The notes under the pieces: model-generated
What the model saw: only the letters and a program-made list of their open reading frames with translations
Databases searched by the model: none
What the model was told of the DNA's origin: nothing
Made by a program: the position numbers and the translations under genes
Source of the DNA: Planctomycetia bacterium
GTDB taxonomy: Bacteria > Planctomycetota > Planctomycetia > Pirellulales > Thermoguttaceae
Direction of reading: 5' to 3'
Assembly (NCBI GenBank): GCA_030539295.1
Contig: JAUNSJ010000031.1
Span: 1 to 45,379, forward strand
Length of the DNA: 45,379 bases
Shown: positions 33,419 through 42,288 of the stretch, piece after piece
Layout of the letters: each line of letters starts with the position of its first letter
Numbering within the stretch: the stretch's first letter is position 1

Positions 33419-35143
33419 TTAATACAATTTGTATCGACGCACTTCCGTTTCGGAGAGTGCCCGACCAAAAATCATGATTTCCTCCATACAACCGTTAAAA
33501 TAACGGTCGGTGGCGGTTGCTCTTTCCAGCGTATTGCCAATAACGGTGTCGCCGAGAACGATGGGCTGCGGGTTATCCCAATCGCTGGTCGAAATAACAC
33601 GATTATCGACGTAGTAACGAATCTTTTTCTGCTGACTGTCAAAAACAACGGTAAGACAGCACCAGATTCCGCGGGTTGGCTTACGGTAGAATTGCGCGGA
33701 TTCATAGGCGTCCGAACCGAAATTATCTTTTTTTGAAAGTTGCACTTTGAGAAAACCGAGCCTCGTAATCTGCCAGAGCAGGTGCCCGGCTTGTTCGTTA
33801 TCGTTATTCCAGGAGGATAAAAGGATGTTGTCCAGATGGAGATTGCCGTCCAGCTTCACAACGGCGACTACGGTAAGGTCATTATACTGTCCGGGGTAAT
33901 AGAACTGGAGTTTGTCCTTGGCGTCAGAGAACTGAACAGCCGTCGTATTCGCCAGCGATCCTTCCACTTTTTTCGTGCCGGTAATTTGCGCGGACGGACA
34001 GAGTTTCCTGCCTTCGGGAGCCAGATTGTCAATGGTTTTTCGCCAAGGTTCGTTAAACGAAAAACGAACGAGCAGGCTGGGGTCGTCTGTCAAAAAGGCA
34101 TTCGATTCCGTGCGTTCATGAAGGATTTCTTTTGTTTGCTCCTGGACTTTCAGGTCAAACGCGGTTTTGTTGTAATAGGAATTATGTATTGCGCCGCTCG
34201 TCGGTTTGATCGCTTTTTCCGCGTCGATTTTGATGGTCTGATTCGCAAACAGAGAAAAGATTTCGTTTGCGGATGAGATGAAATCGATTTTCCCCTTGAC
34301 GGTTTGAACGGTGGACGTCGCATCAGAGACATCAACGAAGAACTCTGTTCCGCGGTCAATAACGGATCCGAACGGCGTGTCAAGTTCGTACCCGTGCCCG
34401 GCTTTGGGGACATGAACACTGACTTTACCCGACTGGCAGAAGGCATTCATCGCGTCGCTAAGTGTCAGTTCGGCGGGTCCTTCGAGGATAAGCGTTGTGC
34501 CATTATTCATCTCAAGCTGGACCAGACCGCTTTGAAGTCGGAACGAGCTGGAGTTTACGAGTTGGCCGCGCTTGTAGGAGGGCGAAGATTTTTCCCACAC
34601 GGCATCGATTGTTTCATTAACGCGAGCCAGCGTCGTAATGCGTTCCCGCGGTTCCGGGCGGAGCGAATGTTCAATAATTACAAAGGTTGTGGTAACGAGC
34701 ACGAGCAGAACAACCAGAAGTGTAACGACCGGGGCAACAGATTCTTCAAAGTCATGACGAGAGGGCCAAAAACATTTTTGAGCAAAGCGGAGAACGGTCT
34801 TGGCGGAGTAGAGGTTGGCTCTCCTGGCCGCTTTTGCCTGACGGTATTCCTCGACAATAGCCGAGATGGGACGTTCCGCATTTTGGAGTCGCACCAGTTC
34901 ATCCCAGCTTGGCTCACTACTCTCTGCGGTTGACCGTGAGGCGAGTCGGAACTTTTCTTCCTTAATTTGAATTTCGCCCTGCTCCTGAAGAAGAAAATCG
35001 ATCAGAATATTATCGCGAAAACGGCCCGCAATCTCGGCGTTCGACGTTACCAGGGCGAGGAATTGCTCCGCCTGAACGTCGGTTAAGGAATCGCTCAAAT
35101 AGTGGGCGATTAAGAGATCGGGGTCGTCTGTCGTTTTGGTCAC
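33419..35143 (-). CDS. FecR/LamG membrane protein, probable anti-sigma or sensor partner
   Basis: 574 aa from a GTG at 35143 that overlaps the sigma-factor stop as GTGA. The cytoplasmic N-terminus (~1-150) begins TKTTDDPDLLIAHYLSDSLTDVQAEQFLAL, of the zinc-finger-less planctomycete anti-sigma type. One membrane helix follows (SVAPVVTLLVVLLVLVTTTF). The FecR domain covers ~200-310 (LQSGLVQLEMNNGTTLILEGPAEL, DTPFGSVIDRGTEFFVDV). A LamG/concanavalin-like domain forms the C-terminus (RFYFNGCMEEIMIFGRALSETEVRRYKLY ending). In planctomycetes such proteins pair with ECF sigma factors and probably bind them while sensing an external ligand. Confidence 0.87.
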   Translation of the reverse strand: MTKTTDDPDLLIAHYLSDSLTDVQAEQFLALVTSNAEIAGRFRDNILIDFLLQEQGEIQIKEEKFRLASRSTAESSEPSWDELVRLQNAERPISAIVEEYRQAKAARRANLYSAKTVLRFAQKCFWPSRHDFEESVAPVVTLLVVLLVLVTTTFVIIEHSLRPEPRERITTLARVNETIDAVWEKSSPSYKRGQLVNSSSFRLQSGLVQLEMNNGTTLILEGPAELTLSDAMNAFCQSGKVSVHVPKAGHGYELDTPFGSVIDRGTEFFVDVSDATSTVQTVKGKIDFISSANEIFSLFANQTIKIDAEKAIKPTSGAIHNSYYNKTAFDLKVQEQTKEILHERTESNAFLTDDPSLLVRFSFNEPWRKTIDNLAPEGRKLCPSAQITGTKKVEGSLANTTAVQFSDAKDKLQFYYPGQYNDLTVVAVVKLDGNLHLDNILLSSWNNDNEQAGHLLWQITRLGFLKVQLSKKDNFGSDAYESAQFYRKPTRGIWCCLTVVFDSQQKKIRYYVDNRVISTSDWDNPQPIVLGDTVIGNTLERATATDRYFNGCMEEIMIFGRALSETEVRRYKLY

Positions 35144-35700
35144 GGCTGTTCCTTTCGTGCGTAGCCCAGTGTTGTTTCGACACACTGGCGAAGTTTGGAT
35201 CGCAGCCGGGACGCTATTTTGAGTACGGCGGCCAATTGTTTATGCACAATGGTCGCAACTTCCGCAAAGGGCAGTCCCTTAAAATAATGAAGGAACAGAA
35301 TCTGCTGATGCTCTTCCTTGAGTTTGGAGAGGCAATCCATCATTGTGGAAATTTCCTCTTCCAACGTATCGTTAGGCTCCTGTTGCGCCGCTCGAAGCGT
35401 CTGTTCACGCACCCATTCGGCGAGTCGGGCCTTGGGCGAACTGCGACGCTTGATATATTCATGCCAATAGCGTAAGGCAATATTGCGTGTAATATTACCG
35501 AGCAGGGCAAGGGAATTTTTCTCAGCGTCCAGTTCTCTCGTTTTGGTAAACTCAATAAAGGTGTCATTAACGATGTCGTCGGCCAGGTCGCGAAAGGGCG
35601 CATTCAGAAAGGCAATCCGGCGCACGTAGCGGTAATTCTTCAGAAAGAATTCGCTTGCCTCGTCGACTTGAGTTTTCTCGATTGTCTTGCCGTCTTCCAT
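35140..35700 (-). CDS. ECF sigma factor (planctomycete family)
   Basis: 186 aa. Region 2 is seen in NYRYVRRIAFLNAPFRDLADDIVNDTFIEF (core DLADDIVNDTFIEF, about residues 38-52) and region 4 in LKEEHQQILFLHYFKGLPFAEVATIV, a helix-turn-helix with the usual GLPFAEVA. There is no region 3, as expected for ECF factors. It is the first gene of a four-gene operon with the FecR/LamG protein, DUF1559 protein and lipoprotein, and overlaps the next gene by 4 nt. GGGAA precedes the ATG. Confidence 0.93.
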   Translation of the reverse strand: MEDGKTIEKTQVDEASEFFLKNYRYVRRIAFLNAPFRDLADDIVNDTFIEFTKTRELDAEKNSLALLGNITRNIALRYWHEYIKRRSSPKARLAEWVREQTLRAAQQEPNDTLEEEISTMMDCLSKLKEEHQQILFLHYFKGLPFAEVATIVHKQLAAVLKIASRLRSKLRQCVETTLGYARKEQP

Positions 35701-35856
35701 TTACGTTCCCTTACTCGGTCGAGGTCCAAGGACCTGGACGGACCAAAATTTATTCACACAATGGCCGTACGCGGGGAGTTTCCCCCCTACTGTTATATAA
35801 TATTCAAACTCAAGCTGGTTTTATGACAAAAAAAGATTAAAAACTGAAATTTTTAG

Positions 35857-35879
35857 GAAAAAATCCCAGAAGGACTGGG
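35857..35879 (-). terminator. second of two tandem terminators
   Basis: Minus strand: CCCAG-TCCTT-CTGGG followed by ATTTTTT. It lies 12 bp past the first terminator and backs it up. The rest of the 321-bp gap between the sigma factor and the large lipoprotein gene shows nothing else. Confidence 0.75.
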
Positions 35880-35890
35880 GCAGGGGAGAG

Positions 35891-35930
35891 AAAAACAGTA
35901 GAGCGACTTGTGAGCGAAAGGGCTCTACTG
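35891..35930 (-). terminator. first of two tandem terminators after the large lipoprotein gene
   Basis: Minus strand: CAGTAGAGC (35922-35930) pairs with GCTCTACTG (35896-35904) across a 17-nt loop, then five T. A perfect 9-bp stem. Confidence 0.85.
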
Positions 35931-36021
35931 CTTGTACGCCAGGCGTAAGGAAAATCCAAGGTTCAATGACCGCGCGGCCGTTTTTTGCGGATGCCCCGAG
36001 GTCGCTGTGAGAAATCGCGCG

Positions 36022-38241
36022 TTACGGATTTTCTGGAGTTGGGGTATTTTCGTCGGGACGAGGCGAATCAGCGTCGGCTTCCGGGGCCGGGGTTGTTTCG
36101 GCGTCTGGAACGGGGTCCGGTTCGGGTTCAGCAGCAGGCTCCGGAGTGGCGTCGGCTGCCGGAGCGGCGAGGCTGGCGAGCCATTTACCGCGTAGCCGTG
36201 TTCCGTAGTTTAACGGGCCTTGCGCGGCGCGGTAGATACTGGCGGCGTGTGTAAAGTCGTCTTGGGCTTCGTGTATGCGGCCGATCAGGTAGAGGCTGCC
36301 GTCTTTCCAAAGTCCGTTCATTTGTGAAAGGAGATTGGCATCGGTTAAGTGAGTCAGGGCCGTGTCCAGATTACCAGCCTCCAGAGAAAGCAGGCCGAGA
36401 TAAAACCGGGCGGCGGTTTTAACGTAGATTTTCATGATGATATTCTGCTGCTCCATGGCGACGAACTGCTGGGCAATCTGTTCGAGCTCCTGTCGCGAGA
36501 GGACTTTCCCGTTTTGGGCACTCTCTTGAGCGATTTGCGAGACCACCGTATTGACCTTTTCGTTCAGGTCGTTTGCCGACTCTTTGAGCTTTCGGTCGCT
36601 GGTTCTGCCCTGTTGCAGCCAGAAAGCGGCGCCATTTTCACCGGTGAGTTCTCCTTTGAAGAAGAGGATTTTCCCGACCCAAAGCGGACGGTTCAGGTTG
36701 CTTGCGGTGCGCAGTGGTGATTTTCTGGCCTCATCTTCGTCCTGCATATCAGCTTGGGAGGAGGAACGTTGCACGGTCGGATTGAGGTTGCCGCCTTCCT
36801 GCATGGTGTAGAGGTAGGGCTGGAGCAGGACCTGGGATTCCGTTTCGAAGAGCATTTGCTCAAAGATGGGGAGATATTCGTCCCAGAGTTGAACGGCGGC
36901 ACTAATGCCAGGCAAGGCCTCAACGCGTTTCTTCTGCTGGTCCCAAGCGGTGGCCAGCACGGTATAGATATTGCCGCTGAACTCCTTTTCGACGATACTC
37001 ATGCGTTCGGCGTGTGAGAAAGGACTGGTGGGCACGAAGGCAACGACCTCCTTGAGACTGTCGGCGGACAGGGGCAAGGTTTCGGTTTCGGACAGGTCCA
37101 GATAGCGTAAAATGGAATCGTCGGCCTGAACTTCGGCGAGCGTGGCGACGGAGTTCCAGACAAGCCCGTTATCGAGAGTCAGCCCACTCTTGCCAGGCAG
37201 GGCAATGCCAAGTTCGGGCAGGAAGAGGTAGACATTATTTTCAATGCGAACACCGACGAGAATGGGGAAATCCTGAGGCACGTCGTGAGCGGGACGTATA
37301 ATAAAGCTGTCGAGACGGTCTTGACGCAGAAGTTCCATAAAGACGAGTGCGCGCTCCATACCGCTTGCCTGACTGAGCAGGATGGACTGCCAGGGAGTCT
37401 GGTGAATACGAGAGACAGGACCCGGAACGCCGGATTCGGAGAGGACAATGGATTTAACGGTCCAGTCGAAGAGGGCTTTGACTTTTTCCAGGTCGTCTTG
37501 TTTGGAGCCTTTGGCCCAGGCGGCGATATTACGAAACCAGACGGTCTGTTTAAAATAGTCGGCGTCTTCGGGGCAGAACTCGCGCTGGTCGGTGCGGAGC
37601 AGTTTGGCAAAGGAATCGGCGGCCTTGGCGGCAGCGGTCAGTGAGAACCAGGCGGGGAATTGATACTGGTTGATCGCACTGCGATAGGTATCGACTTTAT
37701 TGGCGAATTGAAATTCATTGGCTTCGTTCAGTTTTTGAGCGAGGCCGGCCAGGAGTGTTCGAATTGTGGTGAAGACTTCGCCGGGGATTTTTGCCTCAAT
37801 GCCTTGGGAGAGTTGTGTTACGGCTTCACAATGAGCCAGGAGGGACTCGCCGTCCTGTTCCGTAAGCGTGGAATTGGGTTCGGCAAATTTCGTCAGGAGC
37901 AGTCCTGTTTCATGGAGTTCGTTCCCGAGCTGCTGAAAGAGAGAGGAGAGTTCGGCCAGTTCGGGGTCAGGGACAAACCCTTTGGTTTCCGGGCGTGACG
38001 CCAGCCACGTATTGAGGCGCCCAACGGCGTTTCGGAGGTAGGTGGGGTCGGGATGACGCTCCATCTCTTCCGCGGCAGAGACGACCTGCTCCATAAGATT
38101 CCGGTTTTGGTCTTCCTTTTCCTTGAGACTGGCCCGCTGACCGGTGCCGTGCTGGACATTCTGCTCCTTACATGCGGTGGTTAGCAGGGAGCAGGAAAGG
38201 AGCGAAATGAGGAATAATTGGAAGCAGGGTCGGAATTTCAT
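36022..38241 (-). CDS. large lipoprotein with a transglutaminase-like region
   Basis: 739 aa from ATG 38241 (GAGG ahead; the longer frame from 38295 lacks a site). The signal ends at a lipobox, LLTTAC. Residues ~35-230 are helical. Residues ~230-400 resemble the transglutaminase-like fold (KALFDWTVKSIVLSE, SGMERALVFMELLRQDRLDSFIIRPAHD), but the position of the catalytic Cys in GxCxxRA holds Met-Glu, so it is probably inactive. The C-terminal third is helical, TPR-like (GLLSLEAGNLDTALTHLTDANLL, YLIGRIHEAQDDFTHAASIYRAA). It ends in a Pro/Glu/Asp-rich tail of about 50 residues. It is probably an envelope scaffold protein. Single gene with tandem terminators. Confidence 0.6.
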   Translation of the reverse strand: MKFRPCFQLFLISLLSCSLLTTACKEQNVQHGTGQRASLKEKEDQNRNLMEQVVSAAEEMERHPDPTYLRNAVGRLNTWLASRPETKGFVPDPELAELSSLFQQLGNELHETGLLLTKFAEPNSTLTEQDGESLLAHCEAVTQLSQGIEAKIPGEVFTTIRTLLAGLAQKLNEANEFQFANKVDTYRSAINQYQFPAWFSLTAAAKAADSFAKLLRTDQREFCPEDADYFKQTVWFRNIAAWAKGSKQDDLEKVKALFDWTVKSIVLSESGVPGPVSRIHQTPWQSILLSQASGMERALVFMELLRQDRLDSFIIRPAHDVPQDFPILVGVRIENNVYLFLPELGIALPGKSGLTLDNGLVWNSVATLAEVQADDSILRYLDLSETETLPLSADSLKEVVAFVPTSPFSHAERMSIVEKEFSGNIYTVLATAWDQQKKRVEALPGISAAVQLWDEYLPIFEQMLFETESQVLLQPYLYTMQEGGNLNPTVQRSSSQADMQDEDEARKSPLRTASNLNRPLWVGKILFFKGELTGENGAAFWLQQGRTSDRKLKESANDLNEKVNTVVSQIAQESAQNGKVLSRQELEQIAQQFVAMEQQNIIMKIYVKTAARFYLGLLSLEAGNLDTALTHLTDANLLSQMNGLWKDGSLYLIGRIHEAQDDFTHAASIYRAAQGPLNYGTRLRGKWLASLAAPAADATPEPAAEPEPDPVPDAETTPAPEADADSPRPDENTPTPENP

Positions 38242-38492
38242 GGTTAAAACCTCTATGGGAAAACGAACGGAACAATGACGTCGGAACGAAAACAAGCGAT
38301 CGTTGTGAGACAGGAAAGGAGAAGTCCCAGGCTGTTTTTGATCGCATCCTATCCATATAATACTTCAAAAGTGGGAAAAAGGCAAGAGATTTGGCTTTTT
38401 CTTTTGGAAAAAACCTTGAAAGAAAGAGAAAAAGGGGTTATAATATTTTTTATGCAGGCGTTTTTCCTTGATTTTTGAGTTATGGAGTAGTT

Positions 38493-39185
38493 ATGTCGAT
38501 TCGCGTGATATGTCCCCACTGTAAGTGTAAGATTGACGCAAGTGATACGCTGGCGAACAAGTTAAAGCCATGTCCGAAGTGTAAGAATCAGATTCTGATC
38601 GCGCCGTCGGTTGAGGAGTCGCCGAAGATCGTTCCTGTTCCGCACAGCGGCAGCGTCGCGAACGCGGAGGCGGAAATTGAGTTTGACCCCAATGCCGGTG
38701 TCTCCGTTGGCCAGCGTCTGATTCGTCGGCTGAAGCCTGGAAATATATATGTAATAACGAGTTACGAGCGAATTGTTGCCTATTGGAAATTTCCGGACGG
38801 GTGGCTGTACAATGTTGGCAGTGGTTTTGTCCCGGCGAAGCGGAATCGGGAACTGATCCCGGAAAATGGAACGTTTACGCTCATTGAAGGGAACGTGCAC
38901 AAGACGGAGGAAGGTCAGCGTCTGGTCGGGCTGCAGTTTTACGAACTGAAATCACGTGGTGTACTTCTTTTGATTGCCGGTACTGAAACGGATATTTTGG
39001 AAAAGGTAACAGAGCGTTCAGCGTGTCCGGATTCGGCGAAGCGATTTTTCCTGCAGTATATAAGGGGTCACTATTTTACGGACTTTACGAAAGAGGCGCC
39101 GGAACTGGTGGATTTCCTGTTGGGAGACGACTATCATACGCGTCAGATAGGCGATACGGACGCACAAGACCCGCAGTTGGGGTGA
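38493..39185 (+). CDS. zinc-ribbon protein of unknown function
   Basis: 230 aa from ATG 38493, which has GGAG ahead. The N-terminus is a zinc ribbon: CPHCKCKID then CPKCKNQI (CxxC...CxxC within the first 35 residues). A linker follows. The remaining ~150 residues contain strand-rich sequence (NIYVITSYERIVAYWKFPDGWLYNVGSGF) and end in an acidic tail. No catalytic motif is visible. Planctomycetes encode many proteins with this zinc-ribbon start. The frame agrees with a real gene, and the next gene follows in the same direction after its own promoter. Confidence 0.7.
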   Translation: MSIRVICPHCKCKIDASDTLANKLKPCPKCKNQILIAPSVEESPKIVPVPHSGSVANAEAEIEFDPNAGVSVGQRLIRRLKPGNIYVITSYERIVAYWKFPDGWLYNVGSGFVPAKRNRELIPENGTFTLIEGNVHKTEEGQRLVGLQFYELKSRGVLLLIAGTETDILEKVTERSACPDSAKRFFLQYIRGHYFTDFTKEAPELVDFLLGDDYHTRQIGDTDAQDPQLG

Positions 39186-39212
39186 TTTTTTGTTTTTTTC
39201 TTGAAAGAGACC

Positions 39213-39242
39213 TTGACGGCCCCCCCGGTTTTCCCTTATACT
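39213..39242 (+). promoter_or_regulatory. promoter of the membrane repeat protein gene
   Basis: TTGACG (39213-39218), 18 nt including seven C, then TATACT (39237-39242). The start near 39249 leaves a leader of about 115 nt. Confidence 0.65.
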
Positions 39243-39364
39243 ATACCTCTAATGGAAACGGTTTGCCTTGGCCAAGAGGAGTAGGGTCAAGAAGAGCAAG
39301 CGATTGGGCCGGGGAGTCATGTTCCTGCCAGAAGTGAGAAAACCTTTAAAGGATTACGACAACA

Positions 39365-40294
39365 ATGAAGAGTTCAGTGAAGCGTGAACGAAGTAAGAAC
39401 GATCTGGAAGCGTGGATCGTCAATAAATACAACTGGTGCAAAGAGAATCAGGACAAGGTCTCGCAGTTTATTCTGCTGTGCCTCATTCTGTGTTTTGTGT
39501 TTGTGGGAGTGCGTTGGTATATGGGGCGGAATAACAGTGCCCTGCAGAATCAGATGGACGACGCTTACTATCTGTCGACCAGTCGCACGCTGCTGACAGG
39601 GGGCGCGGCGCCGGATCCTGTTCCGTTTGAGCAGATGGCAACGACCTGTAAGCGAGGGGAAGAGGGCTTGGTTGTGCGTATCTCCTCTGCGGAAGCGTAT
39701 TTAAAGACCGGTCGCAGTGAAGTTGAGCAGAAATTTGCCGCTGCAAACGGAGGTGCCCAGGCTACGGTTCGCACGCCCGTTCAGCCGGAAGCCGCGTTCA
39801 GTAAGGCGCTCGACCGATTCACGGAAGTTGCCCAGGCGTCACGCGATGCGGGTGGTCTTAAAGCACGCGCTCTTTACGGCAGTGGAGTAACAATGGAATA
39901 CATGGCCTCGATTGCAGAGAATGCCGATGCGGTGGCCAAGAATATCGAAAAGGCGGTCGCCTATTATGAGTCGGCTGCAAGTGGTTTTGCAAGCTCGCCT
40001 TACGCAGAAGCGGCCAAGAGCCGGATAGAGCACCTTAAGCAGCCGATTACGCTTGCTTATTATCAGCAGCTATCCGATAAATACGTGAATATGCCGAAGG
40101 AACCGGTCAAAACGGATTCCATTCTGCCGACTGGAACCGACGCCCCGGTTACCCCCGCTGACGATACCTCGGCAACGAGTGAGTTCAAGTTGGACGACGG
40201 TGAAGCCGCTCCGGTTGAAGAGGCGGCCCCTGCCGAACAGGCTGCTCCCGCTGAAGAGGCGGCACAAGAGAATGTAAGGCCGGAAGCGAAGTAG
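39365..40294 (+). CDS. membrane-anchored TPR-like protein
   Basis: 309 aa. A charged N-terminal cytoplasmic segment is followed by one membrane helix (FILLCLILCFVFVGVRWYM, residues ~38-56). The extracytoplasmic part is alpha-helical and TPR-like (ALDRFTEVAQASRDAGGLKARALYGSGVTMEYMA, EKAVAYYESAASGFASSPYAEAAKSRIEHL), similar in layout to YfgM-type proteins. The C-terminus is a low-complexity Pro/Ala/Glu tail (EEAAPAEQAAPAEEAAQE). It may act as a chaperone or scaffold at the membrane; this is inference. A good terminator follows. Confidence 0.65.
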   Translation: MKSSVKRERSKNDLEAWIVNKYNWCKENQDKVSQFILLCLILCFVFVGVRWYMGRNNSALQNQMDDAYYLSTSRTLLTGGAAPDPVPFEQMATTCKRGEEGLVVRISSAEAYLKTGRSEVEQKFAAANGGAQATVRTPVQPEAAFSKALDRFTEVAQASRDAGGLKARALYGSGVTMEYMASIAENADAVAKNIEKAVAYYESAASGFASSPYAEAAKSRIEHLKQPITLAYYQQLSDKYVNMPKEPVKTDSILPTGTDAPVTPADDTSATSEFKLDDGEAAPVEEAAPAEQAAPAEEAAQENVRPEAK

Positions 40295-40314
40295 TCCGGT
40301 TCGTTCAGGATGGA

Positions 40315-40348
40315 GTCGCAGGTGTTTTTGACTTGCGACTTTTTTTTT
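40315..40348 (+). terminator. intrinsic terminator
   Basis: GTCGCA (40315-40320) pairs with TGCGAC (40334-40339) and is followed by nine T. It ends the 39365 gene and sets thrC apart. Confidence 0.8.
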
Positions 40349-40396
40349 CACCAGACAGGACTGCCTGTCGTTACCAGTAATACAAAATAAAGAATC

Positions 40397-41791
40397 ATGA
40401 CCACCACAGCTTGGCAGCGGTGCATCAATCCGCAATGTAAAGCAACTTATGAACTTACAGAAATTCATCACTATTGCCCGCAGTGTGGGTCACTGCTGGA
40501 TGTTGAATATGACTGGGACCATTTAGCGGTTCCGAAGTCGCTTGCGCACTTTGAGCGATATTGGAGTGAGCGTATGATTCCGCAGCGTTTTAGCGGCGTT
40601 TGGCGATTTCATGAGCTTTTACCGTTTGCCCCGCTTGAGGAATGCGTTACGGTGGGCGAGGGGCAAACGATTTTGCAGCAATCGAAACCTGTGGCGGCCT
40701 ATACTGGTATGAAACCGGGTTCGCTGTACTTGCAATATGAAGGCTTGAATCCGTCGGGTTCGTTTAAGGATAATGGTATGGCGGCGGGGACAACGCATGG
40801 CCGGCTGGTCGGTGCGAAGGTTTCCGCGTGTGCCTCGACGGGCAATACGAGTGCGTCGCTGGCTCTGTTCTGCTCGACGACGAAGTCGATGAACTGCGTT
40901 ATCTTTATCGGTTCGGGTAAAATTGCTTATGGAAAACTGTCGCAAGCGCTCGACTATGGCGCCAAGACGATTCAGATCGAAGGCGATTTCGACGATGCCA
41001 TGGCGCGAGTGCAGGAAGTGTCGAAGGAACTGGGGATTTACCTTCTCAATAGTGTGAATCCGTTCCGGCTGGAAGGCCAGAAAACGATTATGTTTCGCGT
41101 TCTGGAGGCGTTGCGTTGGGAGGTGCCTGACTGGATTGTTGTCCCCGGCGGTAATCTTGGCAACTCGAGTTCGTTTGGCAAGGCGTTTATTGAATTGCAT
41201 CGCTTAGGGCTGATCAAGAAGGTACCGCGTCTGGCCGTGATTAACGCGTCGGGGGCCGATACGCTGTATCGTCTGTACGAGCAAGAGAAACTGCGTTGGA
41301 ACGGCGGTAATGTGGACCGGGCAAAAATTGACGCGTTCTTTCATCAGATGGATGTTGAAGGGCGTCGTGCTTCCACGATTGCCAGTGCTATAGAGATCAA
41401 TCGACCGGTGAACTTAACGAAATGTCTTCGTGCCCTCGATTTCTGCAATGGAGTTGTGCGAAAAGTGAGCGAGCAGGAGATACTGGACGCCAAGGCCCAG
41501 GTCGGGGCAGGCGGATTCGGCTGCGAACCGGCTAGCGCCGCCAGTGTGGCAGGTACGAAGAAACTGGTTGAGGAAGGGATTATCGGGCGTGACGAACGAG
41601 TCGTCTGCATTTTGACCGGCTATCAGCTCAAGGATCCGAACGCGACGGTCGCCTATCACGGCACGGACCGTGCCTTTTTTGAGAAAGTTTTGGGGGCACG
41701 TGGCGTCCAGACGACGGAATACGCGAACCATCCGATTTCCGTTGGTAACGATCTCGGACAAATCTTGTCGGTTCTTCGCCAGGGGAAGTAA
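40397..41791 (+). CDS. thrC: threonine synthase
   Basis: 464 aa. Converts O-phosphohomoserine to threonine with pyridoxal phosphate. The N-terminal zinc ribbon (CINPQC ... HYCPQCGS) is common in this subgroup. The PLP lysine is in [15 protein letters not shown] (about residue 123), the SFKD being typical of threonine synthase. Other landmarks are [15 protein letters not shown] and [17 protein letters not shown], which binds the cofactor phosphate. The ribosome binding site is weak (AAAGAA). It is followed after 3 nt by ogt, so the two are probably co-transcribed. Confidence 0.93.
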   Translation: MTTTAWQRCINPQCKATYELTEIHHYCPQCGSLLDVEYDWDHLAVPKSLAHFERYWSERMIPQRFSGVWRFHELLPFAPLEECVTVGEGQTILQQSKPVAAYTGMKPGSLYLQYEGLNPSGSFKDNGMAAGTTHGRLVGAKVSACASTGNTSASLALFCSTTKSMNCVIFIGSGKIAYGKLSQALDYGAKTIQIEGDFDDAMARVQEVSKELGIYLLNSVNPFRLEGQKTIMFRVLEALRWEVPDWIVVPGGNLGNSSSFGKAFIELHRLGLIKKVPRLAVINASGADTLYRLYEQEKLRWNGGNVDRAKIDAFFHQMDVEGRRASTIASAIEINRPVNLTKCLRALDFCNGVVRKVSEQEILDAKAQVGAGGFGCEPASAASVAGTKKLVEEGIIGRDERVVCILTGYQLKDPNATVAYHGTDRAFFEKVLGARGVQTTEYANHPISVGNDLGQILSVLRQGK

Positions 41792-41794
41792 AGG

Positions 41795-42271
41795 ATGATC
41801 GTTCGCATGGAAACAGAGCTGCTGGGCCCGATCCTTCTGGAGGACCGTAAGGAGGCTCTGTTTCGCGTTCTTTGGGGCGGGGAAGTCGATGCCATTGAGC
41901 CGAGTGCTTGCGTGGCAATTTCCAAGGGCAGTTTTGTCCTAAAGACGGCGGTGCGGCAGTTGGCGGAGTATCTTGCCGGTCGGCGCAAGACTTTCGACGT
42001 ACCACTCCTGCCGGACGGAACGCCGTTTCAGCAGCAGGTCTGGCACGCTCTTCAGGAAATTCCTTACGGCATGACCTTGTCTTACGGGCAGGTTGCGAAA
42101 CGGATAGGGAACGAGAAGGCCGTGCGTGCGGTGGGTGGCGCCTGTGGCCGTAATGCGATTCCGATTTTCATACCATGCCACCGCGTGATCGGCGCGTCAG
42201 GCAAGCTGACCGGATTCGCGTGCGGACTTGATGTGAAAGAGAGACTGCTGGCCCTTGAAAACGTTCGCTGA
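41795..42271 (+). CDS. ogt: methylated-DNA-protein-cysteine S-methyltransferase (Ogt type)
   Basis: 158 aa. Repairs O6-alkylguanine by transferring the alkyl group to its own cysteine. The active site PCHRVIG lies near residue 128, and the DNA-binding helix contains GTPFQQQVWHALQEIPYGMTLSYGQVAKRIG. The N-terminal domain is present but diverged. Length is normal. The start is 3 nt after the thrC stop; an alternative ATG at 41807 is possible. Confidence 0.92.
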   Translation: MIVRMETELLGPILLEDRKEALFRVLWGGEVDAIEPSACVAISKGSFVLKTAVRQLAEYLAGRRKTFDVPLLPDGTPFQQQVWHALQEIPYGMTLSYGQVAKRIGNEKAVRAVGGACGRNAIPIFIPCHRVIGASGKLTGFACGLDVKERLLALENVR

Positions 42272-42288
42272 AACCCCCGGTTATCTAT

